Positions 8,939 to 20,967 are shown, counted from the stretch's first letter. The stretch: DNA of 33,360 nucleotides from Candidatus Helicobacter avistercoris (GCA_019115525.1 DXDJ01000049.1:1-33360), one strand, 5' to 3'. Notes: generated by a model from the letters alone, not told the origin. Numbers and translations: made by a program.

Positions 8939-9256
8939 TCATACACTGATCTTTGCTCCTACAATGCAATCATTTAAAATTTGAGGTTTTTTAATGCTTA
9001 GAGTGAAATGAATGATAGAGGGAAAATAAGAATTGATTTTCATTTTTAAATCTTGCAAAGCTTCTTCAAGTAGCCCATAAGTGTTGTTCTCAAACTCGAA
9101 TTTCAAAAACTCTACAATCTCAACATAGTTTAGATACTCTCCCTTATACTCATAACTAAACTCTCCATCAATGATAATGTTCTGCTTTTTTTCTCTCTCT
9201 TGAGGTAAAATCCCAATGATTGCTTGAAGTGAGAGATTTTGAATAAGTAGTGTCAT
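8939..9256 (-). CDS. folB: dihydroneopterin aldolase family protein
   Basis: IQNLSLQAIIGILPQEREKKQNIIIDGEFSY..YVEIVEFLKFEFENNTYGLLEEALQDL: FolB-like pattern. Confidence 0.8.
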   Translation of the reverse strand: MTLLIQNLSLQAIIGILPQEREKKQNIIIDGEFSYEYKGEYLNYVEIVEFLKFEFENNTYGLLEEALQDLKMKINSYFPSIIHFTLSIKKPQILNDCIVGAKISV

Positions 9257-9912
9257 TAAAAAATCCTTTTTTCCTCTCTTTTGATTAGACGGACAATATT
9301 TGGAATATGCGTATAAAGAATCAACGCACCAATAAGAAGCACAGGGGCGTGAGAGTGGATTTGTAAGTTAATATTGATACACTCTGGCAAAGAAAAGATA
9401 GAGGGGATAACAAAAGTAAGCACGATCCCACTTAAAACGCCAATGAGTGAAGAGAGTGAAGAGATTTTAAACACTTTTCCTACGATAAACCACACTATAA
9501 GTCCTATGCTTCCCTCAACTGGCATTAGCAAAAAAACTGAGCCAATCGAAGTGGCAACGCCTTTCCCTCCTGAGAAGTTGAGAAATGGGCTATAACAATG
9601 TCCGATAACTGAAAGCAAGGCAATCATCCATTGTGTGTCATAGCTTAGCCCAAAAATCTTTGCCAAAGCTACGACAATCATTCCCTTTGTCGCATCAAGG
9701 AGGATTGTAAGGATTGAGTAGAATTTTGCTTTGCTTGGATCAACTTCTTTTATCGCTCGATAGACATTTGTCGCTCCAATGCTTCCTGAGCCAATCTCTC
9801 GTAAATTGATTCCATACACGCTTTTGCAGATAAGCAGTCCAAAGGGAATCCCACCCATAACATAAGCCAAAATATAAAAAATCACATTGATATTGCTTAA
9901 AATTTCAAACAT
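9256..9912 (-). CDS. plsY: acyl-phosphate:glycerol-3-phosphate acyltransferase
   Basis: GGIPFGLLICKSVYGINLREIGSGSIGATNVYR; HCYSPFLNFSGGKGVATSIG motifs. Confidence 0.93.
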   Translation of the reverse strand: MFEILSNINVIFYILAYVMGGIPFGLLICKSVYGINLREIGSGSIGATNVYRAIKEVDPSKAKFYSILTILLDATKGMIVVALAKIFGLSYDTQWMIALLSVIGHCYSPFLNFSGGKGVATSIGSVFLLMPVEGSIGLIVWFIVGKVFKISSLSSLIGVLSGIVLTFVIPSIFSLPECININLQIHSHAPVLLIGALILYTHIPNIVRLIKREEKRIF

Positions 9913-10120
9913 AAAAATCCTCCTCTTTATCGTTAATCGCCCAAATCAAAATAATAAACCACGAAATGATAGTCCAACCTAAAAAGAGATTAACTAAAAA
10001 AATTTTTCCTCTATTTCTAGATTTCTTAGAGTATGCAATCTTTGTAGGTAAAAAGAAAATAAAAAAGAAAATCAAGATAATAACAAAGAAAAAAACGTAT
10101 GAAAATAATAATGATTCCAT
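9905..10120 (-). CDS. small membrane protein, T4 Imm superinfection-immunity-like family
   Basis: Hydrophobic N-terminus followed by KSRNRGKIFLVNLFLGWTIISWFIILIWAI; the NLFLGWT...W..ALxWA signature resembles the Imm_superinfect family. Confidence 0.6.
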   Translation of the reverse strand: MESLLFSYVFFFVIILIFFFIFFLPTKIAYSKKSRNRGKIFLVNLFLGWTIISWFIILIWAINDKEEDFYV

Positions 10121-10121
10121 T

Positions 10122-10316
10122 TTAATCTTTCTTACTCAATGCCCACGCTAAAGACACAACCCAAAAGATAAAAGTCCAACCCAAAAAAAGATTTAGCACC
10201 AAGATTCCAAAGCGACTGCTATGTTTTCTTACAAAGCCAATCACACAAGGCACAAAATACAAAAGTGCAAAAACCCACGCCAAAGCAGGGCTTGAAACAC
10301 TATAAAAAAATTCCAC
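10122..10316 (-). CDS. small membrane protein, T4 Imm superinfection-immunity-like family (tandem paralogue)
   Basis: RKHSSRFGILVLNLFLGWTFIFWVVSLAWALS parallels the neighbouring ORF. Confidence 0.6.
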   Translation of the reverse strand: MEFFYSVSSPALAWVFALLYFVPCVIGFVRKHSSRFGILVLNLFLGWTFIFWVVSLAWALSKKD

Positions 10317-12641
<2,325 letters not shown>

Positions 12642-12651
12642 TTACTCCGTT

Positions 12652-13722
12652 TTATAAGCTAATTGGCATAACAATGGTTGAGAAGTTTTTGTCTTTGATC
12701 ATAAAAGGCAGATTGACTTCTCCGATACAAAACTCAAAAGTTTCACTATCAATTTGCCCCAAGAAATCCAAAATACTCTTCAAACTCGCAGCAATTTGGA
12801 TTGATTCTGAGATAGAAATATCTGCCTCAATTCTATCTTCAGCATGAGAATTTCCATTTCCAAAGCTTTCAAAAACAATCTCATTTTGACTAAAAGTAAT
12901 TTTGACATCTTGAGAGAGAGATTGGATCATTCTAAGTGAAGCCATCATTTTGCTTTTATTGAGTGTAAAAGTATGCTTGAAAGCCTTTGGAATGATTCTT
13001 TCATAATCAGGGAATCTTCCATTAGTGAGCTTTGTAAAGAATGAATAGTTTTCTGTTACAAGGATAAGTTGGCTCTCGTTATAGTAGATTTGAAAATCAT
13101 TAGAAAAGAGTTTTGAAATCTCAAGCAATGCTCTTTTTGGAATGATAATTGAGAGAGTAGAAATAGATTGAGTTTCCATTTTTACAAGTGCAAGGCGTTT
13201 GGTATCTGTTGCAACAAAATTGATGACATATTCTTTGATATCAAGATTTGCACCATTGAGCTCCATTTTTGTATTATTGTTTGCTACTGCTGGAGAGATT
13301 TTTTTGATAGCCTCAATGAAATTTGTTGTAGGAATGTTGATTTTATTTTCTTCAGAGTAAAGAGGGAATCTAGGGAATTCTTCTGAGTTAAACATAGGAA
13401 GCTTGAAACTTGCTCTTCCTTGTTTGATGATGAGTTCTTCATCTTTTGTTTCAAAGGTAATTTCCTTATCGTCTTTGAGTTGCTTGATAATCCCTAAAAT
13501 TTCTTTTCCATTGACAGTTCCTTCTCCTTCTTCTTGGATAGAAGTAACATTAATCAGAGATTCAATTCCCATTTCAAAATCAGTCGCTCTAAGTAAAAGT
13601 TGATTGTCTTGGATTCTAAAGAGAATGTGTGAAGTGATGTTGCTTTGATCTCTTTTGTCTAGGAAGGCTTGAAAATTGTTGAGAATATTTTCAAGAGGGG
13701 TTTTATAAATTTGTATTTTCAT
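12652..13722 (-). CDS. dnaN: DNA polymerase III beta sliding clamp
   Basis: Full-length DnaN-like sequence (TDTKRLAL, NGRFPDYERIIP, C-terminal PISL) between gyrB and dnaA. Confidence 0.96.
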   Translation of the reverse strand: MKIQIYKTPLENILNNFQAFLDKRDQSNITSHILFRIQDNQLLLRATDFEMGIESLINVTSIQEEGEGTVNGKEILGIIKQLKDDKEITFETKDEELIIKQGRASFKLPMFNSEEFPRFPLYSEENKINIPTTNFIEAIKKISPAVANNNTKMELNGANLDIKEYVINFVATDTKRLALVKMETQSISTLSIIIPKRALLEISKLFSNDFQIYYNESQLILVTENYSFFTKLTNGRFPDYERIIPKAFKHTFTLNKSKMMASLRMIQSLSQDVKITFSQNEIVFESFGNGNSHAEDRIEADISISESIQIAASLKSILDFLGQIDSETFEFCIGEVNLPFMIKDKNFSTIVMPISL

Positions 13723-13776
13723 TGTTACTCCTCAAAGGTATAGATATAAAAAAGAGTGGAAGAAGTTGTAGAGTGA

Positions 13777-13867
13777 TGTGAAATGTGAAACAACCCTCTC
13801 CAAAGCCCTTTTTTTGGGATAATCTCAATGTGAAAAACTCATAATTGTTTTTTCACATTTTTTCACA
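13777..13867. promoter_or_regulatory. oriC: oriC2-like part: DnaA-box cluster between dnaA and dnaN
   Basis: TGTGAA cores at 13777-13782, 13784-13789, 13829-13834; TTCACA cores at 13852-13857 and 13862-13867; AT-rich intergenic DNA. Confidence 0.75.
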
Positions 13868-13894
13868 CTCAAATTGTATCTAAAAATCCCTATA

Positions 13895-15217
13895 TCAAGA
13901 GAGTTTATCATCTTGCTCTTCTTGAATTTGGTTTTTTATATCGTTAATGATTGTTTTGAGTGCTTCAGAACCCTCAATTTCTTCTTCCATTTTTTTCTGT
14001 GCTTTTGAAACAGCACTGTGATCTTTCATATTGAGTTCTTTTGCAAGAGCTGACATCGAGTTTGGAATAAGTTCTCTTGCGAGGAAAATCACATAGCGTC
14101 TTGCATTTGCAATGTTTTTTGTTCGAGTTTTACTGCGGATTTCAGAAGGTTTGATATTGAGAAATCGAGCGACTTTATTGATGATATTTTCAAGTGTGAT
14201 ATTTTTGTTATTGACATTTGTATTGTTTCTAACAGCATTTTCAACCATTTTGTATGAAATTTCTACCCCCATAATATTTGCCATTGCATTCAACCATGTC
14301 AAAGCCCCTTCAATCTGTCGCACATTACTCACATTTGTAGCTAGGAAATTTATGCTTTCCTCATCGATATTGATGTGATTGATTTGGCATTTTTGTTTCA
14401 CAATCGCAATTTTTAATTCAATTTCTGGAGGAATGATTTCTACACACATTCCCCCCTCAAATCGACTTTTTAGCCTATCTTCAAGTCCGATAATCTTTCT
14501 TGGAGGCTTATCACTTGTCATCACGATTTGTTTTTGATTGTTACGCAATTCATTAAAAGTGTGGAAAAACTCCTCTTGCAAGCGTTCTTTTCCACTAATG
14601 AGCTGGATATCATCAATAAGAAAATAATCACATTGGCGGTATTTTTCTCGGAATCTATCCATAGTGTTGTTGTTGATTCGATTTAAAAACTCATTGAGGA
14701 ACTGCTCAGAATTTACATAGATAACGACTTTGCCTTGTTTTTGTGCTTCATTTCCTATGGCGTTGAGAAGATGAGTTTTTCCAAGTCCAGTATTTCCATA
14801 AATCAATACAGGATTGAAATGTTTGGCTTGGTTTTGAGATACATTTTTGGCTATATCAAATGCAATTTTATTGCTATCTCCTCTCACAAAAGAATTGAAT
14901 GTCAAATCAGGATTGAATAATGATTGGATGCGAGTTACTTTGGTAATTTCTTGAGATGAGTTATTCACATCTTGCTTTTGGGTTTGTGTGAAAATCTGGA
15001 TTTTGGGCAGAGTTCCGTGAATATCCTCCCAGAGTGAGGCAATCAGTGAAGCATATTTTGCCTCAATCCAAGAAGCAATGAATCGATTGGGAACTTTGAA
15101 AACCAGAAGATCCGATCGTGAGGCTTCTGGGTCGTATTGCATTTGAGAAAAATATCGCTCAAATTCATCAGGTAAAACTTGTAATTTTAGATTCTCAAAA
15201 ACCGCTTGGATACTCAT
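13895..15217 (-). CDS. dnaA: chromosomal replication initiator protein
   Basis: PVLIYGNTGLGKTHLLNAIGNE, FLIDDIQ, KDHSAVSKAQKKME. Start taken at MSIQAVFENLK; the listed ORF begins at 15244. Confidence 0.97.
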   Translation of the reverse strand: MSIQAVFENLKLQVLPDEFERYFSQMQYDPEASRSDLLVFKVPNRFIASWIEAKYASLIASLWEDIHGTLPKIQIFTQTQKQDVNNSSQEITKVTRIQSLFNPDLTFNSFVRGDSNKIAFDIAKNVSQNQAKHFNPVLIYGNTGLGKTHLLNAIGNEAQKQGKVVIYVNSEQFLNEFLNRINNNTMDRFREKYRQCDYFLIDDIQLISGKERLQEEFFHTFNELRNNQKQIVMTSDKPPRKIIGLEDRLKSRFEGGMCVEIIPPEIELKIAIVKQKCQINHINIDEESINFLATNVSNVRQIEGALTWLNAMANIMGVEISYKMVENAVRNNTNVNNKNITLENIINKVARFLNIKPSEIRSKTRTKNIANARRYVIFLARELIPNSMSALAKELNMKDHSAVSKAQKKMEEEIEGSEALKTIINDIKNQIQEEQDDKLS

Positions 15218-15239
15218 TTTTTCTCCATTTTCATAAGTT

Positions 15240-15264
15240 TTCACAATGTGAATAAAAATGTGAA
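15240..15264. promoter_or_regulatory. oriC: oriC1-like part: DnaA-box cluster upstream of dnaA
   Basis: TTCACA at 15240-15245, TGTGAA at 15247-15252 and 15259-15264. Confidence 0.7.
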
Positions 15265-15310
15265 TAAGTTATAATTTTGCTTTTTGAAGTGAATTATAAG
15301 GTAGTTTTGA

Positions 15311-15787
15311 ATGAATATTATGGGAATTGACCCAGGGAGTAGGAATTGTGGATATTCAATTCTTAGTTATGAAAATTCTAGGATGAAACTACTTGAGGCT
15401 GGGCTTATCAAAATCAAAGAGCGAGAACTTCAATCTCAGATTCTAGAATTTGTAGAAGGGATTGATTTGGTACTAAAAGCTCACAAAATCGATGAGGTAG
15501 CAATTGAGAATATCTTCTTTGCCTATAATCCTCAAAGTGTGATCAAACTCGCACAATTTCGTGGAGCCCTTAGTCTAAAAATCCTTCAAGAGATAGGGTA
15601 TTTTTATGAATACACTCCTCTGCAAGTCAAAAAGGCTCTAACAGGAAAAGCAAAAGCTGATAAAGTTCAAGTTGCATTTATGGTAAAAAAACTTTTGGGA
15701 ATCACAAAAGAAATAAAACCTTTGGATATTACTGATGCTATTGCTGTAGGGATTACACATGCCCAAAGAATCAAACTAAGGAGCTAA
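15311..15787 (+). CDS. ruvC: Holliday junction endodeoxyribonuclease RuvC
   Basis: [51 protein letters not shown]. Confidence 0.96.
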   Translation: MNIMGIDPGSRNCGYSILSYENSRMKLLEAGLIKIKERELQSQILEFVEGIDLVLKAHKIDEVAIENIFFAYNPQSVIKLAQFRGALSLKILQEIGYFYEYTPLQVKKALTGKAKADKVQVAFMVKKLLGITKEIKPLDITDAIAVGITHAQRIKLRS

Positions 15788-15788
15788 A

Positions 15789-16415
15789 ATGGAAGTCAAA
15801 CTACTTTTTCACACCCCACTCTCAATCTGTGTGAGTGCAGGACGCACTTGTTGGCAATCTCAAGAAAGAGGTGGATGCTATCCAATCCCCACAGATGAAA
15901 TCATTGAAGCGGACAAAGAGTTTTTAGATCGAATCTTAAACAAACACAAACACGGCTCAGTAGGAGAGCATCTAAACTATAACTTTGCAATTGAGGGGAT
16001 TTCTAGAGCTTGTTTGCAAGAACTTGCACGACACCGCCACGCCTCACTTTCTGTCAAATCCTCTCGCTATACACTCAAAGAGCTAAAGAGTGAGGAAAAT
16101 ATCCGAGCTGTGGCAAGTAAATATATCGTGATGAGTGGAGATGAGAGAGTGGATGAATGCTCTATTTTGGCATTAGAAAACCTTCAAAAACTCCTGCTTG
16201 AAGGGATTGCAAATGATCTAGCAAAATACGCAATGCCTGAGTGCTACAAAACTGCTCTTGCTTGGAGTGTGAATGCAAGGGCTTTGCAAAACTTCCTCTC
16301 TCTAAGAAGCTCAAAATCCGCATTATGGGAGATTAGAAATCTAGCTTACGCACTCTTTGAGGTATTGCCAAAAGAGCATAAGTTTTTGTTTGAAGGAGTA
16401 ATGAATGAAAGATAA
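15789..16415 (+). CDS. thyX: FAD-dependent thymidylate synthase
   Basis: ThyX motif RHRHASLSVKSSRYT; YAMPECYKTALAWSVNARALQNFLSLRSSKSALWEIR. Confidence 0.96.
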   Translation: MEVKLLFHTPLSICVSAGRTCWQSQERGGCYPIPTDEIIEADKEFLDRILNKHKHGSVGEHLNYNFAIEGISRACLQELARHRHASLSVKSSRYTLKELKSEENIRAVASKYIVMSGDERVDECSILALENLQKLLLEGIANDLAKYAMPECYKTALAWSVNARALQNFLSLRSSKSALWEIRNLAYALFEVLPKEHKFLFEGVMNER

Positions 16416-17478
16416 TCCAAAAGTTGCAATCATTGTTCCAATCTATAATGTGGAAAATTATCTTTCTCATTGTTTGGATTCTCTTTTGAAACAAACTTAC
16501 TCAAATTTAGTTTTTGTTTTGATTAATGATGGAAGCAGTGATAAGAGTGTTGAGATAGCCAAATCTTATTGTTTAAACAATTCTTGTTTTATTTTAATTG
16601 ATAAAAAAATAAATGAAGGATTGAGTAAAACTAGGAATACAGGATTAGAATTTTTAGAGAAAAAATTTTCTTTCCAAAAAATAAGAGAAAACCAATACAA
16701 AATCTTAGAAAATCCTCATTTTGAGGTATTTTCTTTTACCCCCCCCCCTCAATTGATCGATGAAACAATAGAATATATTGAGTTCTTAGATAGTGATGAC
16801 TATTTAGAATCAGATTGTATAGAGGTTTCTATAAGATATGCTCAACAATACCAATTAGATCTTGTTTGTGCTGGAATCAATCATATAACTAATGAGTATA
16901 AAAAGATTTCGTCAGATTTTGGATTATTACATGAAGTTAAAAAAAATAAAATTTTGAAAGGAATAGAAATTATAAGAGAAAATAAATATAATTTTTTTTA
17001 TGGTTCTTGGAATATTCTAATTAATTTTAAATTCTTAAAATCAATAAATTTACGCTTTATTAATGGAATTATTTATGAAGATCATTATTTTGGAATAATG
17101 CTCTTCATGAAAGCAAGGAGAATTATAGTTTTAAATTATTTTTTTTACTATTATGTAAACACTATGAATAGTATAACACGACCAAAAGAAATTACACAAA
17201 GTAGAGTCTTGCTTAATTTTCAAAGTTGGAAAATGACAATAGAAAAATTAGAACAAGATGTTCAAGATATAAATTATAAAAAAATTATAAAAAAATATAT
17301 CAAAAATTTTTATTTCCCGATGATGTGTAAAAGTTACTTAGAGCTTGATTCTTCTTTTCAACAAAAAATTAGAAATGAGATAAAAAAATACGAGAAATAT
17401 AGAAGTTTAAAAACATCCTTGATGTTAAATTTTCCAAAAATATATTCTTATTTAAAAAAGATCAAAAGATATATTTGA
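16405..17478 (+). CDS. family 2 glycosyltransferase, putatively phase-variable (C10 tract)
   Basis: VAIIVPIYNVENYLSHCLDSLLKQTYSNLVFVLINDGSSDKS; EFLDSDDYLE; poly-C tract inside the coding sequence. Confidence 0.9.
   Translation: MKDNPKVAIIVPIYNVENYLSHCLDSLLKQTYSNLVFVLINDGSSDKSVEIAKSYCLNNSCFILIDKKINEGLSKTRNTGLEFLEKKFSFQKIRENQYKILENPHFEVFSFTPPPQLIDETIEYIEFLDSDDYLESDCIEVSIRYAQQYQLDLVCAGINHITNEYKKISSDFGLLHEVKKNKILKGIEIIRENKYNFFYGSWNILINFKFLKSINLRFINGIIYEDHYFGIMLFMKARRIIVLNYFFYYYVNTMNSITRPKEITQSRVLLNFQSWKMTIEKLEQDVQDINYKKIIKKYIKNFYFPMMCKSYLELDSSFQQKIRNEIKKYEKYRSLKTSLMLNFPKIYSYLKKIKRYI
16739..16748 (+). repeat. homopolymeric C10 tract
   Basis: TTTTA-CCCCCCCCCC-TCAATTG, encoding T-P-P-P. Confidence 0.97.
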
Positions 17479-17531
17479 AATAATCTCAAGAAATACTTCA
17501 TGGTGTTGTTTTCACAATGTAAAATTTCAAA

Positions 17532-19463
17532 ATGCAAGTCAAAGATTTTTTAGAACAACTCTGTGGAGGGATCAGAGAGATTCCCAAAAAACATCATTCA
17601 CTCTTCTATGCTCTCCAAAAGCTCGATGTCATAAGTAAAAAAGGAAAAATTTTTGTCCTCAAAGAGGGCTATGCTATTGGTGAGCTTGATGTAGTGCGAG
17701 AGGATTTGATCTTTTTGAAATCCTTTTCCCCAGCTCATCAAAAAGATTTCAAACTGATGAAATCTTTTAAGGGTCTTGCAAGTGGAGATATTGTGCTAGT
17801 TAAAACCATTTCTAAAAGCACAAGAGCAAGGCTAGTGAGCATTCTTTATTGCCCACCTATGCAAATTTTGGGGTATTTAGAAAAGATAAAGGGCAAGATA
17901 GTTGCTCTTGAGCTTAAAAGCACTCAAGAAAAGCCTTTGCAAATCCCAATCAAAGCTAGACAAAAAGCCCTGAGTTCTCTTCCCCCTCATACGGTAATAA
18001 AAGTAGATATGAGAAATGGAGAGATTGTAGAGGTTTTGGGAGTGTTGGAGGATGAAAGGATAGATGAGAAGATTATTCTCTCTCTTTATCACCTCAAAGA
18101 GGAGTTTTCATCCTCTAGCGTGCAAATGGCTCAAAGTTTTGGAGATAGCGTATTTTCTGAGCTATATCCCAGCAGAAAAGATCTTACACATTTGCCCTTT
18201 TGCACTATTGATCCTAGTGATGCAAAAGATCATGATGATGCAATATATTTCAATCCTCAAGAACAAAAGCTCTATGTAGCTATTGCTGATGTGAGCGAAT
18301 ATGTAAGCAAAGAAAGCTCTATTGATAGAGAAGCAAGAGAGCGTGGGTTTAGCCTCTATCTTCCACACAAAAGTATCCCCATGCTTCCTAGAGAATTGAG
18401 TGAAAATATCTGCTCTCTTAAAGAAGGGGAAATCAGGCTTGCATTTGTATGGGAAATCACACTTAGCTCTTGTGCAAAAGTTGAAAAAAGCTCACTTTTT
18501 GAAGCTTTGATTCTTAATCATTGTAATCTTTCATATGAGCGAGTTGATGATCTTATAGAAAAAAATAAGACAGATAATATTCCACAAAATGTAAGAGAGA
18601 GTATAGAGGGTTTTTATCCTTATGCCATGAAACTTTTTGATCAAAGATTAAAAAAGGGATATACATTTTTTGGAGATGAGGTTAAACTCATTCTTGATGA
18701 GAATACAGCTTTGCAAGATATAAAAATAAGTGTAGAGGGTGTAAGCCACCATATTGTTGAGGAAGCAATGTTGCTTGCAAATGTAGAGAGTGCAAAACTT
18801 ATGCAAAGTCTAAAATGTAAGGGGATTTATAGAATCCATGAGGAGATGAAAGAAGAAAAAATCTTTGAGTTGCTCAGTGCTGTGCGAAGCTTGGGATATG
18901 AGGGGAAAAGCAAAGACATCCACTCTCTAATCACCTCTATTCAAAAGTGGGCAAAGGAGAGAGGGGTAGAAAAAGAGATTGACAAGATGATTATCAAAGC
19001 CCAAAAACAGGCAGTATATAGCTCTGAAAATTTAGGACACTTTGGTTTGGGATTTGAAATCTATACACATTTCACTTCTCCTATTAGGCGCTATAGTGAT
19101 TTGCTTTTGCATCGTTTGCTCAAAGAATACTTACAAGGAGGAAAAAAACTTGCATATCTAAGCGAGGGGATTGGAGCAGTTTGTAAGAGCTTGAGTGAGA
19201 GTGAAAAAAGAATTAGCAGAGCAGAGATGGAATACAAAGACAGGAAATTTGCTCATTGGGCAAGAGAGCATATAGGAGAGAGGATAAAGGTAAGTGTCAT
19301 TGATACACAATATCCCATTCTAACCCAAGCATTGGAGAAAATCTATGGTGCAAGAGTGGTGCTAAAAGATAAAATAATGTGTGAAAAATTTGACACATTT
19401 GAGATCATAATCGAAGAAGTAAATCTTGCTAATGCAAGGATTTTTGGGAGAATCAATGACTAA
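17532..19463 (+). CDS. rnr: ribonuclease R / VacB-family exoribonuclease
   Basis: CTIDPSDAKDHDDAIYF, LPHKSIPMLPRELSENICSL, HFTSPIRRYSDLLLHRLL. Confidence 0.94.
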   Translation: MQVKDFLEQLCGGIREIPKKHHSLFYALQKLDVISKKGKIFVLKEGYAIGELDVVREDLIFLKSFSPAHQKDFKLMKSFKGLASGDIVLVKTISKSTRARLVSILYCPPMQILGYLEKIKGKIVALELKSTQEKPLQIPIKARQKALSSLPPHTVIKVDMRNGEIVEVLGVLEDERIDEKIILSLYHLKEEFSSSSVQMAQSFGDSVFSELYPSRKDLTHLPFCTIDPSDAKDHDDAIYFNPQEQKLYVAIADVSEYVSKESSIDREARERGFSLYLPHKSIPMLPRELSENICSLKEGEIRLAFVWEITLSSCAKVEKSSLFEALILNHCNLSYERVDDLIEKNKTDNIPQNVRESIEGFYPYAMKLFDQRLKKGYTFFGDEVKLILDENTALQDIKISVEGVSHHIVEEAMLLANVESAKLMQSLKCKGIYRIHEEMKEEKIFELLSAVRSLGYEGKSKDIHSLITSIQKWAKERGVEKEIDKMIIKAQKQAVYSSENLGHFGLGFEIYTHFTSPIRRYSDLLLHRLLKEYLQGGKKLAYLSEGIGAVCKSLSESEKRISRAEMEYKDRKFAHWAREHIGERIKVSVIDTQYPILTQALEKIYGARVVLKDKIMCEKFDTFEIIIEEVNLANARIFGRIND

Positions 19464-20457
19464 AAAAAACTTAGATCAATATCTAAAAACCTCACTTCCT
19501 CAAGCAAGTTTATTTTATGGTGATGGAGAATTTTGGATAGGGTATTACTCCAAACTTATCGCCCCAAAACTTGCCCAAAGAGAAGATACAAGCGTGTTTT
19601 ATTATGGGGATTACAATTTTTTGGCAGTTTATGAGCTACTCAACCAATCTTCACTTTTTGGAGATCAAATCTTAGCAATCATCAAAGTGGATAAAAAAAT
19701 TTCCAAAAAAGATATCCAAGGACTGCTAGAAGCCCTTTCAAGGAATCCCAATAACTCATTGATTATAGAATTTTATCGCAACGAAAAAAAAAGTGCCAGC
19801 GAGTATTCAAGAGATTTCAAGGAAATGGCAAGTGTTTTTAAGGGAGACAGAGTCGTTGAGGTTAGATTTTATGAACCAAATGCAAATGAGGGTGTAGGAG
19901 TGTTGGCTCATCGAGCAAGTGAACTAGGGATTCAAATCCATCCTAGACTTCTCTCATCGCTCTTAGAGCTTCAAAATGGGGATATTGCTATTGCTCTGCA
20001 AGAATTAGAAAAATTCACACTCTATCCAAGAGAGATTACAGAAAAGGACATAAATTTTCTTTGTTCAGCTTTAGGGAGCATAGAGATAGAAGATTTGCTT
20101 GAGAAAATTATAAAAAGAAAAGGAGCAGAAGCCATAAAGCTCTATGCACAACTTGAAGAAGAGGGAGTTACCGAGATGGAACTTCTTGGTGCGTTGGAAA
20201 ATTATTTTTATCGCTTGTTTTTGGTATTTGTTTATATGAGAGCATTTGGAAGATTTGATGCAACAGAGGTTTTGGGCTATACTCCACCTCCTTTTGTTCA
20301 AACCAATCTTATCCAAGAGGCTCAAAGTATGCGAGAGAAACAATACAAAAAAGTTTTTGAAACATTGATTGAATGGAGAGAAAAGATTTTCTTTGGAAAA
20401 GGAAAAGAAAGCAATGGGATTTATGCTTTAAACAAACTTCAAGGAATTTTACGCTAA
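19456..20457 (+). CDS. holA: DNA polymerase III delta subunit-like protein
   Basis: Architecture and SLFGDQILAIIKVDKKI...; position between rnr and rpsF as in Helicobacter. Start at MTKKNLDQ. Confidence 0.8.
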   Translation: MTKKNLDQYLKTSLPQASLFYGDGEFWIGYYSKLIAPKLAQREDTSVFYYGDYNFLAVYELLNQSSLFGDQILAIIKVDKKISKKDIQGLLEALSRNPNNSLIIEFYRNEKKSASEYSRDFKEMASVFKGDRVVEVRFYEPNANEGVGVLAHRASELGIQIHPRLLSSLLELQNGDIAIALQELEKFTLYPREITEKDINFLCSALGSIEIEDLLEKIIKRKGAEAIKLYAQLEEEGVTEMELLGALENYFYRLFLVFVYMRAFGRFDATEVLGYTPPPFVQTNLIQEAQSMREKQYKKVFETLIEWREKIFFGKGKESNGIYALNKLQGILR

Positions 20458-20485
20458 AATTGAACGCTTTTTATTTTTAAAAAGA

Positions 20486-20530
20486 CCTTGCTTGACACAC
20501 AATCGTGAGTTGGGCGGAAACCACAAGGAG
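20486..20530 (+). promoter_or_regulatory. putative structured rpsF leader (S6:S18-type autoregulatory element candidate)
   Basis: CCTTG (20486-20490) pairs with CAAGG (20524-20528), which overlaps the rpsF Shine-Dalgarno. Confidence 0.35.
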
Positions 20531-20535
20531 TTTTT

Positions 20536-20967
20536 ATGAAACATTATGAAACGATGTTTATCGTTAAACCTACGCTTGTAGAAGATGAGATTAAATCAAA
20601 AATCGAATTCTACAAAGAAGCAATCATCAAAAATGGCGGTGAGATTGAAACTTGCCTAGATATGGGTATGCGACATCTTGCTTATGAAATCAAGAAGAAC
20701 AAAAGAGGTTATTACTTTGTAATCTACTTCAAAGCTGAACCTTCTTTGATCCTTGAGCTTGAGCGACTTTACCGAATCAACGAAGATATTTTGAGATTTA
20801 TCGTTGTAAAGTATGAGAGCAAAAAAGAGCAAAAAGCATGGGAAACTTTGGTGGATAAGGCTAAAAACCCTGCAAAATATGCAAAAAAGCCTTCTAAAAA
20901 AGAAGAAACCCCTAAAGTAAAAGAAGAAGTTGCAGAAACTGCGAGTAAGGAAGAAGAACAAGCATAA
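20536..20967 (+). CDS. rpsF: 30S ribosomal protein S6
   Basis: [40 protein letters not shown]; followed by ssb and rpsR. Confidence 0.96.
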   Translation: MKHYETMFIVKPTLVEDEIKSKIEFYKEAIIKNGGEIETCLDMGMRHLAYEIKKNKRGYYFVIYFKAEPSLILELERLYRINEDILRFIVVKYESKKEQKAWETLVDKAKNPAKYAKKPSKKEETPKVKEEVAETASKEEEQA

